Source: Bacteroidales bacterium (GTDB lineage Bacteria > Bacteroidota > Bacteroidia > Bacteroidales > UBA932). From it: a DNA stretch of 21,462 nucleotides. Under the pieces are notes generated by a model. The model made no database searches, was not told where the DNA came from, and worked only from the letters and a program-made list of their open reading frames with translations. Positions 14,165-21,462 of this stretch are shown piece after piece. How positions within the stretch are numbered: position 1 is the first letter of the stretch; each line of letters opens with the position of its first letter. Made by a program: the position numbers and the translations under genes. The stretch covers positions 1 to 21,462 of the forward strand of contig JABUTQ010000324.1 of assembly GCA_021443605.1 (NCBI GenBank). Reading direction: 5' to 3'.

Positions 14165-17100
14165 ATGAAAAAACTCGGATTATTAATTGCAACACTTTTG
14201 CTGGCGTTCAGTGCGGCTTATGCGCAGAACGTCCAAGTGAAAGGTGTAGTCGCTGATGCTATCAGCGGCGAAGCTGTTTCATTTGCATCTGTTGTAGTAA
14301 AGGGTACTTTAATCGGTACCAGCACAGATGATAATGGACAATTCTCTCTCTCTGTTCCTAAGGGATCCACTTTGGTGGTAAGCTTTGTAGGATATGAGAC
14401 CAAAGAAATCGCCCTTGGCAATGCTGTCGTTCTCGACATCAAACTCAACCCTTCTGCCGAAGGTTTGGACGATGTATTGGTGGTGGCTTATTCAACAACC
14501 ACAAAGGCATCTTTTACCGGTTCTGCAAAATCGATGAAGAGCGATGATATGTCATCTCAGAAGACATCTCTCGTTAAATCATTTGAAGGTAAGGTGGCCG
14601 GTGTCCGCGTAGGTTCAGCAACCGGTGACCCTGGTGCAGACCAGAGAATCCAGATTCGCGGTATCGGATCTATCAGTGGTTCAACACAGCCTCTCTACGT
14701 TATCGATGGTGTTCCTATCGTGAATGATGATATGACTTCAGGCCTTAAGTCTCAGTCTATCCTTTCAACTTTGAACCCGGATGATATCGACAATATGACA
14801 ATCTTGAAAGATGCTGCCGCCGCTTCCCTTTATGGTAGCCGTGCCGCAAATGGTGTCATCATCATCACTACCAAACAGGGTAAGGCAGGAAAGACCAAAA
14901 TTACTTATGATGGTGAATTTGGTTTCTCCAACATAGCAGTTCCTTCTGCTGTCAAGACTATGACAGCGGAGCAACTCAAACAGTACTGGACTGATGGCCT
15001 TCAAGGATATTTCGAGTATTATGGTGGCTATTCTCCGTCAGAGGCTGCAGATGCGGCTGCCGCTGAAATACGCGACGGCTGGTTCTGGAACTTTGACAAT
15101 CCTGCAAACACCGATTGGAGTAAAGAGGTTTATGGAACAGGTTTCAACACAAACCATCAGGTTGGTATCAGCGGTGGTACCGAAAAAACAAAGTTCTATA
15201 CAAGCTTCGGTTACAATAAGGTAAATGGTACAGTACGCGGCAGTGATTTCCAGCGTTATAGCGGACGTGTCAATTTGGACCACAATGTCACCGATTGGCT
15301 CAAGATTGGAGTAAAACAGATGATATCGTACTCATCTACAAGTGGTTATCGTGATCAGAGTGACCAATCTCAGGGCTTTGGAACAACAACACCTCTGTCT
15401 GTCCTCTTCTCATCAGACCCTACCGCAGCTGTCCGTCTCCAGGATGGTACCTGGAATCCTAATACAGCATTTGGCAAGGTGGCAAACCCTCACATAATGC
15501 AGGCAAAAGACCTCAATGAGTATGCAGAGTTTGACAAGAGCAACACTGTACGCAGTATGTCAAATTTTGATGCAGTTCTCACCCTCCCTGTTGGCTTCAC
15601 TGCCCGCACAGTGTTTGGATATGACTACGTAAGCAACCGCGAGCAAGAATTCTGGGCTCCCGAGTCTGTAAATGGACAGTCTCTCGGCGGTCTTGGTGCA
15701 AGGTATTTCAATACAAACTCTACCCTTACATCTTCAACTACATTGAACTGGGCAGGCGAATTCAGCGGCCATTCAATCAATGCTCTTGCCGGTTATGAGG
15801 TGGAAAATAGAAATCTTGAATATGCAGGTCTTTCTGCAAATGGTTATGGAACTTGGAAACTTCCTGAACTTTCCAATGGTCAGCCAAGATCTGCAAGTAG
15901 CTCTGTCTATAGCGCAGCTTTGATGTCTATCATCGCAAATGCGAACTATAACTACGACAACAGATACTATTTCTCAGCAAGTTTCCGTCGCGATGGTTCT
16001 TCAAGGCTTGCAGCAGAAAACCGTTGGTCAAACTTCTGGTCTGTATCAGGTGCATGGCGCATCAGTGGAGAAGAATTCCTCAAAGGTGTGGAGCTTTTCC
16101 ATGATTTGAAACTCCGTGTATCTTATGGTACAAATGGTAACCTTCCTGCAGGATACTATCCTTATAAAGGTCTCTATTCTACATCATCAGGCTACGGCAC
16201 AAACCCTGCATACGTATGGAGCCAGCTTGAAAACAAGACCTTGGGCTGGGAGAAATCAGGAAGCCTCAACGTGGGTATCGATTGGAACCTCTACGGCCGC
16301 GTAAGCATCACAGCTGAGTATTACAACAAGCTCACGACTGATCTTCTTTTCGCAATGCCAACATCAATCGTTACCGGTTTTAGCACAAAGCAGTCTAATA
16401 TCGGCAAACTCAGCAACACAGGTTTCGAGATTTCAATCAGTTCCATCAACATCCGCACAAAGGATTTCAGCTGGGAAACTGATTTCAACATCACTTTCCA
16501 GAAGAACAAGGTAGTATCTCTTCCTAATGGTGAAGATGTACAATATGGTGATGGTTCAATGTATCTCCTTCGTGAAGGCGAATCAATGCATACTTTCAAT
16601 CTCCCTAAGGCAGTTGGAGTTAATCCCGAGACAGGTCTTATGGAATTCTGGATTGATCCTCTGGACGAAAGCAAGGGCAAGACTCCTTACTACACAAAAG
16701 CCGGTTGGACAATCGTAGGCAAAGCCGTTCCTGATATCATCGGTGGTATGACTAACACCCTCAGATGGAAAGGATTAGACCTTTCGTTCATGATTTCATT
16801 CCAGCAGGGTGCAAGTCTGTTTGACTATCCAGGTTACTTCCTCCAGTATTCAGACGGTGTCAGAATCGGTTCTTTCAATATGATGGCAGAAGTTGCTGAC
16901 AACTATTGGAGAAAGCCCGGTGATAATGCCAAGTATCCGCGTCCTATCTATTCAAACCCTTATCGTGGAGACAAATTCTCAAGCCGTGAAATCATCAGTA
17001 CTGACAACATCCGTATGAGAGACATCACTTTGGGTTATACATTCAATACAAGGAACACAAAGGTTATTCAGAAATGCAGGATTTATGCCCGTGCGTCCAA

Positions 17101-17221
17101 TCCGTTCCTTTTCTACAATGCAGCCGGAACAATTGACCCTGACGTTGACATCAACGGATATCGTCAGACCGACACTCCTCCGGTTCGTTCATTCGTATTT
17201 GGAATCAACTTTGAACTGTAA
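14165..17221 (+). CDS. SusC/RagA-family TonB-dependent outer-membrane transporter (SusC2)
   Basis: A 1018-residue importer of the same family as SusC1, heading a two-gene operon with SusD2. A signal peptide ends at AYA-Q (cleavage after residue 20). The carboxypeptidase-regulatory-like domain is at about 23-95 (VKGVVADAISGEAVSFAS). The TonB-box-like DDVLVVAY is near 102-109. The plug has RIQIRGIGSISGSTQPLYVIDG and SLYGSRAANGVIIITTKQG, and the FRRDGSSR motif is in the barrel. The last residues are FGINFEL, so the C-terminus is Leu rather than the usual aromatic residue. Overall identity to SusC1 appears low outside conserved motifs, which suggests a different glycan. No Shine-Dalgarno precedes the ATG, only A-rich sequence. 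Confidence 0.96.
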   Translation: MKKLGLLIATLLLAFSAAYAQNVQVKGVVADAISGEAVSFASVVVKGTLIGTSTDDNGQFSLSVPKGSTLVVSFVGYETKEIALGNAVVLDIKLNPSAEGLDDVLVVAYSTTTKASFTGSAKSMKSDDMSSQKTSLVKSFEGKVAGVRVGSATGDPGADQRIQIRGIGSISGSTQPLYVIDGVPIVNDDMTSGLKSQSILSTLNPDDIDNMTILKDAAAASLYGSRAANGVIIITTKQGKAGKTKITYDGEFGFSNIAVPSAVKTMTAEQLKQYWTDGLQGYFEYYGGYSPSEAADAAAAEIRDGWFWNFDNPANTDWSKEVYGTGFNTNHQVGISGGTEKTKFYTSFGYNKVNGTVRGSDFQRYSGRVNLDHNVTDWLKIGVKQMISYSSTSGYRDQSDQSQGFGTTTPLSVLFSSDPTAAVRLQDGTWNPNTAFGKVANPHIMQAKDLNEYAEFDKSNTVRSMSNFDAVLTLPVGFTARTVFGYDYVSNREQEFWAPESVNGQSLGGLGARYFNTNSTLTSSTTLNWAGEFSGHSINALAGYEVENRNLEYAGLSANGYGTWKLPELSNGQPRSASSSVYSAALMSIIANANYNYDNRYYFSASFRRDGSSRLAAENRWSNFWSVSGAWRISGEEFLKGVELFHDLKLRVSYGTNGNLPAGYYPYKGLYSTSSGYGTNPAYVWSQLENKTLGWEKSGSLNVGIDWNLYGRVSITAEYYNKLTTDLLFAMPTSIVTGFSTKQSNIGKLSNTGFEISISSINIRTKDFSWETDFNITFQKNKVVSLPNGEDVQYGDGSMYLLREGESMHTFNLPKAVGVNPETGLMEFWIDPLDESKGKTPYYTKAGWTIVGKAVPDIIGGMTNTLRWKGLDLSFMISFQQGASLFDYPGYFLQYSDGVRIGSFNMMAEVADNYWRKPGDNAKYPRPIYSNPYRGDKFSSREIISTDNIRMRDITLGYTFNTRNTKVIQKCRIYARASNPFLFYNAAGTIDPDVDINGYRQTDTPPVRSFVFGINFEL

Positions 17222-17226
17222 TATAT

Positions 17227-17231
17227 AGGAG
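17227..17231 (+). promoter_or_regulatory. Shine-Dalgarno of SusD2
   Basis: AGGAG with 9 nt to the ATG at 17241, inside the 19-nt SusC2-SusD2 spacer. It parallels the GGAGG of SusD1. Confidence 0.6.
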
Positions 17232-17240
17232 AACATAAAT

Positions 17241-18647
17241 ATGAAAAAAATACTTTTTACAATAGCATTGGTAGCTGGTATTGCCTTGACTTCTTGCCAA
17301 GGATTTTTGGATAGAGATCCGTCAACATCACTATCGTCGGAAGGGTCAATCACTTCAGCGGCTGATGTTGAGAAAGCCATCAATGGTCTGTCATATCGTT
17401 TCACTACTTCGCGGTTCTCATATCCGTCTGAGTTTGGAATCTATGCAGATCTTCTCACAGACAATTTTAAAGTCATAAAGAGCAACGGTCAGACTACAAG
17501 TATTTCGAGTTATACAATCACCAGCACGGACTATCCTTCAGAAAATGGTTTCTCTATTTGGTACAGGGCTGCAGCTGCTGCAAACAAAGCTCTTTTGGAG
17601 AGCAAGGATATTAAAGACGAAGGTATAGACAACCTCCAAGGACAGTTGTATGCATGGAGAGCTCTTTGCCACTTCGACCTTGCAAGAATGTATTGCCGCA
17701 TTCCTTCTACAGTTTCAAATACATCAGAAGCTAACTCTGGTATCATCATTTCAGATAAAGTGTTTGAACCTGACTACAAAGGCACACGCGCTACCCTCGC
17801 GGATACATACAAGCAGGTAATCGATGACTTTACAACTGCAATCGGTCTTCTGGATGCTAAAAACGATCTCGGATATATGAATAAATATGCAGCAATTGCA
17901 CTTCGTGCACGCGCATATCTCTATATGGGTGAATATCAGAAGGCATTGGACGATGCGATTGATGTTATTGAACACAGCGGTAAGTCTCTCTATGAGATTT
18001 CAGAATATGCGTCAGCTTGGTCTCAGCAGGGAACAAAAGAATCACTTCTTGAACTCCTTATCACCGATACTTACAACCCTCAGCGTTATGCTCTCGGTTA
18101 CTATATGGATCAGTCGGGCTATGCAGAGTGTGGTTTCAATGTAGATGGTGAACTCTTCCAATACCTCTCAACTCACCCCGAGGACGTAAGATCAAAATTG
18201 ATTAAAGACCAGACTACCGCATCAGGTGGAACTGCCGGTTATTATCCTGCAAAATATCCCGGACAAAGCGGTTCATCAACTCCTCTTTATACAAACAATC
18301 CTAAGATTATTCGTCTTTCAGAGGTTTACCTTATTGCAGCAGAAGCAGCTTTCTATTGCAAGAACGATGGTGGTGCCACATCGGCCAAATATATCAACGA
18401 TTTGAACGCAAAGCGTATCACAGGATACAAGTCTGTTTCAAAGGTTTCTATCGATGATATTATTTTTGCATACACCGTTGAAATGTTCTGCGAAAATCAG
18501 ATTGCTTTTGCTCACTGGCGTAATAAGAAGACTATTACCAATCAGGTTGGACAAACAGTTGGAGCAGACCACCAGCGTGCTATCCTTCCTATCCCTCAGA
18601 GCGAACTGGATCTCAATAAGAACCTTGTTCAGAATCCGGGATATTAA
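17241..18647 (+). CDS. SusD/RagB-family glycan-binding lipoprotein (SusD2)
   Basis: A 468-residue outer-membrane lipoprotein paired with SusC2. The lipoprotein signal is clear (LTSC, Cys19) and is followed by QGFLDRDPST, a common SusD opening. Classical SusD_RagB features follow in order: DVEKAINGL; the TPR-like helix pair around AWRALCHFDLARMYCRIP; ALRARAYLYMGEYQKALDDA; IIRLSEVYLIAAEA; and the closing IPQSELDLNKNLVQNPGY. It is somewhat short but within the family range. It would bind glycan at the cell surface and hand it to SusC2; the ligand is not readable from sequence. Two hairpins follow the stop codon. Confidence 0.95.
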   Translation: MKKILFTIALVAGIALTSCQGFLDRDPSTSLSSEGSITSAADVEKAINGLSYRFTTSRFSYPSEFGIYADLLTDNFKVIKSNGQTTSISSYTITSTDYPSENGFSIWYRAAAAANKALLESKDIKDEGIDNLQGQLYAWRALCHFDLARMYCRIPSTVSNTSEANSGIIISDKVFEPDYKGTRATLADTYKQVIDDFTTAIGLLDAKNDLGYMNKYAAIALRARAYLYMGEYQKALDDAIDVIEHSGKSLYEISEYASAWSQQGTKESLLELLITDTYNPQRYALGYYMDQSGYAECGFNVDGELFQYLSTHPEDVRSKLIKDQTTASGGTAGYYPAKYPGQSGSSTPLYTNNPKIIRLSEVYLIAAEAAFYCKNDGGATSAKYINDLNAKRITGYKSVSKVSIDDIIFAYTVEMFCENQIAFAHWRNKKTITNQVGQTVGADHQRAILPIPQSELDLNKNLVQNPGY

Positions 18648-18660
18648 TAGTGTCTTATAG

Positions 18661-18690
18661 GTGGTGGGCTCTTGCTTAGTGCCCATACAC
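18661..18690 (+). other. Hairpin after SusD2
   Basis: GTG-TGGGC (18661-18669, one bulged G) pairs with GCCCA-CAC (18681-18690, two bulged bases) around an 11-nt loop, 13 bp after the SusD2 stop. No T-tract follows, so alone it is not a convincing terminator; it could protect the 3' end of the transcript. Confidence 0.35.
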
Positions 18691-18700
18691 GAATATTTGT

Positions 18701-18748
18701 TAGCGAGATAAATTTGCCGAAATATGGTGGATTTATCTCGCTATCTTT
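18701..18748 (+). terminator. Putative terminator of SusC2-SusD2
   Basis: A perfect 13-bp inverted repeat (18701-18713 and 18731-18743, GCGAGATAAAT-type arms) with a 17-nt loop, followed by TCTTT. The stem is strong and the T-tract weak. Its place between SusD2 and the promoter of the next susC supports a terminator. Confidence 0.5.
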
Positions 18749-18776
18749 ATAAGATTTCACAACAAGCTTACATTTT

Positions 18777-18809
18777 TTAGTTATATAAAAGCGTTTTTTA
18801 TTACCTTTG
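18777..18809 (+). promoter_or_regulatory. Putative promoter of SusC3
   Basis: TACCTTTG (18802-18809) is an exact -7 match; TTAG (18777-18780) 21 nt upstream is a one-mismatch -33. Transcription from about 18816 would give a 32-nt leader. The -7 octamer is the same as that of the hybrid regulator, not the TAATTTTG of SusC1 and SusC2. Confidence 0.5.
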
Positions 18810-18847
18810 TTTCCCAATAAGCTAATATTAACCTAAAAATTCTATCT

Positions 18848-21462
18848 ATGAAAAAAATCAGAACAGTTCTTGTTTTTGTTCTGACTCTGGCTTGCACCGG
18901 GCTGTTTGCCCAGAATGTCCAGATTTCAGGACTTGTGACTGATGTCAATGGTGAGGGAATTCCATTTGCCTCCATTCAGGTAAAGGGAACCAGCACAGGC
19001 GTTTCAACAGATGCTGACGGAGCTTATAAAATTTCTGCTCCATCGAAAGCAACTCTTATTTTCAGCTCAATCGGATACAAATCCGAAGAAGTTGCAGTCA
19101 ACGGACGTGCAAAAATCGACGTTACGTTATCTCCTGACAAGGAGATGATTGAAGAGACCGTGGTAGTCGCTTACGGCACTGCAAAAAAGGAATCTCTTAC
19201 AGGTGCCGTGGCAAGCATCAGCTCAAAGGATCTTGAAAAACGTCCCGTGACAAGTGCTATCAGCGCCCTGGAGGGAAGCACCCCCGGCGTGCAGATCAAC
19301 AACACCAACGGTGAGCCGGGCTCAACCCCCAATATCCGTATCCGCGGATACTCTACAATCAACGGTGACAACTCTCCTCTCTATGTTGTGGATGGTATCC
19401 CTATGACAGGATCCTCAGTAGATATCAATGCAAATGATATCGAGAGCATCTCAATCTTGAAGGATGCCGCATCAAGCGCACTTTATGGAAACCGCGCATC
19501 GAACGGTGTTATCCTTATCACCACCAAAAAAGGAACAAGCGAAAAGATTCGTATCCGCGCAACAATCAACCAAGGTATCTACACAAGAGGTTTGAATGAA
19601 TACGAAAAGGTTGATGCAGACCAGTTTATGGAGCTTTATTGGACAGGTCTCCGTAACAGCTATCTGTCAAATCCCAATCTGAAAGAGAAATACACGCCCG
19701 AACAGGCTGCCGCAGAGGCTTCAAAAGACATTTGGGACAAAATCGGATACAACGTCTATGACCAGCCGAAAGACAAGCTGTTTGATGCAAACGGAAAACT
19801 CACCGGCAAGATGAAATCGCAGATAGTTGATGACCGCAATTGGTTCGCACCACTCGAGCGTACGGGATACCGTCGCGAGTACAATGTGAGCGCAGACGGA
19901 GCCAATTCAAAGGCAAACTACTTTATTTCAGCCAATTACCTTGGTGAGGATGGTTATATCATCAGCTCCGGCATCCAGAGGTTTACAGCTCGCGCAAACG
20001 GAAGCATCCAGCCCGTGAAATGGCTTAGGGTTGGTCTCAGCCTTTCAGGCTCGCATCGTGAAGGCGACTACACAAGCACCGGAAGCAACACCGGCTACAT
20101 CAATCCTTTCTATTTTGCCCGTAACATTGCCCCCATCTATCCTGTATATGCCCACGACCTTGAATCGGCTGACGGTGCGTTTCTCCTCGATGAAAGCGGC
20201 AACAAGATTTATGACTGGGGACAATTCGATACTCGCGGACAATACAGCAACAGGCACATCGTTCTCGAAACTATGCTCAACAAAGACAAGTATCTGAAGA
20301 ATCAGATTAATACACGTGCCAATGTTGACGTTATGTTCCTTAAGGATTTCAAATTTTCAGTAGTTGCCGGAGTGGATCACAGCAATTCACAGGAGAGAAC
20401 CTATACAAACTCCACTCTTGGAGACGGTTACGGCGATCACGGAAAGGCATCCGTTACTGAATACAGATACCAGAACATCACTCTCACTGAGATGCTCTCA
20501 TGGAATAGGGCTTTCGACAAGCACAACGTGGACGCAATGGTATCTCACGAAAGTTACTCAAGCAAGTATACCTATCTCAAGATCGCCAAGACTGACGAAG
20601 TTTTCCCTGAGAAATATGATTTAGTGAACTTCAACACAGTAACTTCAGCAACAGATTACGAAAACAACTATCGTTTGGAAGGGTGGCTTGCCCGCGCAAA
20701 ATACAACTACGACAACAAATATTTCTTTGAAGGATCATTCCGTCGTGATGGTTCATCCCGTTTCCACAAAGACCACCGTTGGGGTAACTTCTGGTCTGTG
20801 GGGGGTAGCTGGATTATTAGCCGTGAACCTTGGATGAGGAACGTCTCACACATTTTCGACAACCTTAAACTCCGCGCTTCTTATGGTCAAGTTGGTAATG
20901 ACCAGTCTGTTGGTCTCTACGCATATATGTCACTTTACAGCTTGACGGCAAAGAACGCTGAAACTACAGCTGCCATCAAGAGCCAGCTCGATGCCACCGA
21001 TATCCAATGGGAGTCTTGTAACTCGTTCGGTGTCGCACTCGAAGGTCGCTTGTTCAATAGAGTTAATTTCTCATTCGAATATTTTGACAAGATATCGAAA
21101 GACCTCCTCTTTGACGTTAAACTTCCGGTTTCTGCCGGTATCACCGACACCGGAGATGCAAACCCCACCCAGACCGTCAACCTCGGAAACATCTCCAACA
21201 GAGGATTTGAGTTCAACATTGATGTTGATATTATAAAGAATCGTGATTTCCAATGGAACTTTGGTGTAAACGGCACAGTGCTCAGAAACAAGATTCTCCG
21301 TCTCCCCGAGCAGAACCGCGAGAACGGTATCATCAACGGCACCAAGAAATATGTGGAAGGAGGAAGTATCTATGACTATTGGCTTTACAAATGGCATGGT
21401 GTCGATATGCACACCGGTTACTCTGTCTATGAGATTGACTGGAACAACTATTACGCAACAGA
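18848..21462 (+). CDS. SusC/RagA-family TonB-dependent transporter (SusC3), partial, cut by window end
   Basis: A third SusC, open for 871 codons to the last base of the window; its 3' end lies outside. A signal peptide ends at LFA-Q (after residue 21). The carboxypeptidase-regulatory-like domain is at about 24-94 (ISGLVTDVNGEGIPFASIQVKG). The TonB-box-like EETVVVAYG is near 102-110. The plug has IRIRGYSTINGDNSPLYVVDG and ALYGNRASNGVILITTKKG, and the barrel has SFRRDGSSRF. The frame was checked at several points and shows no stop or shift. By the usual arrangement a SusD should follow beyond the right edge. It has its own promoter match and a terminator before it, so it is probably a separate unit from SusC2/SusD2. 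Confidence 0.95.
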   Translation, partial: MKKIRTVLVFVLTLACTGLFAQNVQISGLVTDVNGEGIPFASIQVKGTSTGVSTDADGAYKISAPSKATLIFSSIGYKSEEVAVNGRAKIDVTLSPDKEMIEETVVVAYGTAKKESLTGAVASISSKDLEKRPVTSAISALEGSTPGVQINNTNGEPGSTPNIRIRGYSTINGDNSPLYVVDGIPMTGSSVDINANDIESISILKDAASSALYGNRASNGVILITTKKGTSEKIRIRATINQGIYTRGLNEYEKVDADQFMELYWTGLRNSYLSNPNLKEKYTPEQAAAEASKDIWDKIGYNVYDQPKDKLFDANGKLTGKMKSQIVDDRNWFAPLERTGYRREYNVSADGANSKANYFISANYLGEDGYIISSGIQRFTARANGSIQPVKWLRVGLSLSGSHREGDYTSTGSNTGYINPFYFARNIAPIYPVYAHDLESADGAFLLDESGNKIYDWGQFDTRGQYSNRHIVLETMLNKDKYLKNQINTRANVDVMFLKDFKFSVVAGVDHSNSQERTYTNSTLGDGYGDHGKASVTEYRYQNITLTEMLSWNRAFDKHNVDAMVSHESYSSKYTYLKIAKTDEVFPEKYDLVNFNTVTSATDYENNYRLEGWLARAKYNYDNKYFFEGSFRRDGSSRFHKDHRWGNFWSVGGSWIISREPWMRNVSHIFDNLKLRASYGQVGNDQSVGLYAYMSLYSLTAKNAETTAAIKSQLDATDIQWESCNSFGVALEGRLFNRVNFSFEYFDKISKDLLFDVKLPVSAGITDTGDANPTQTVNLGNISNRGFEFNIDVDIIKNRDFQWNFGVNGTVLRNKILRLPEQNRENGIINGTKKYVEGGSIYDYWLYKWHGVDMHTGYSVYEIDWNNYYAT

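Noticed and set aside
12610..14235. Inverted similarity of the signal-peptide ends of susC1 and susC2 (AAYAQNV coding, about 18 of 20 bases alike) as an intragenic crossover site
   Set aside because: The identity follows from a conserved protein motif and does not extend; the non-coding 15-bp repeat is a better crossover candidate.
13990..14256. 88-codon open frame over the SusC2 promoter and start
   Set aside because: It covers the promoter, leader and first codons of SusC2 in another frame; the translation is low-complexity in the AT-rich part.

Overview
The window looks like a chromosomal stretch of a gut-type Bacteroidales bacterium. The evidence is three SusC/RagA TonB-dependent transporters, two SusD/RagB surface lipoproteins, a one-protein hybrid two-component regulator (sensor propeller, kinase, receiver and AraC DNA-binding domain), and promoter-like sites of the Bacteroidetes type (-33 TTTG, -7 TAnnTTTG). 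I cannot name the genus. The content is that of polysaccharide utilization loci (PULs): import, degradation and sensing of glycans.

Layout, left to right. At 39-3476 on the minus strand are a CE1-type esterase and a GH3 beta-glycosidase lipoprotein, transcribed GH3 first and separated by a terminator-like hairpin. Divergent from them, at 3623-7582, is the hybrid two-component regulator, the obvious candidate sensor for nearby glycan genes. The convergent gap 7583-7876 holds an imperfect palindrome, a tandem array of thirteen 16-bp units, and a GC-rich hairpin. At 7877-12699 on the minus strand is a SusC-SusD pair (called SusC1/SusD1 here; SusD1 resembles the SusD-like_2 subgroup). At 12971-13975 on the minus strand is a lone, AT-rich tyrosine recombinase. 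At 14165-18647 on the plus strand is a second SusC-SusD pair (SusC2/SusD2). From 18848 a third SusC (SusC3) runs off the right edge, still open at the last base.

The most interesting region is 12700-14164. The recombinase sits between two divergently oriented susC genes. It is bracketed by an inverted 15-bp repeat built on a 6-1-6 palindrome (12745-12759 and 14041-14055). A good promoter match aimed at SusC1 (12897-12927) lies inside the bracketed segment, while the promoter aimed at SusC2 (14061-14091) lies just outside it. If the recombinase inverts the segment, SusC1/SusD1 would lose its promoter and SusC2/SusD2 would gain a second one. That would be a self-contained on/off switch for glycan import. 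The competing reading is that the palindrome is an operator shared by two transporter operons beside an unrelated integrase. The sequence alone does not decide between them.

Together the genes suggest surface glycan capture (SusD), outer-membrane import (SusC), trimming of oligosaccharides and ester side groups (GH3, esterase) and transcriptional sensing (the hybrid regulator). The target glycans cannot be read from the sequence.
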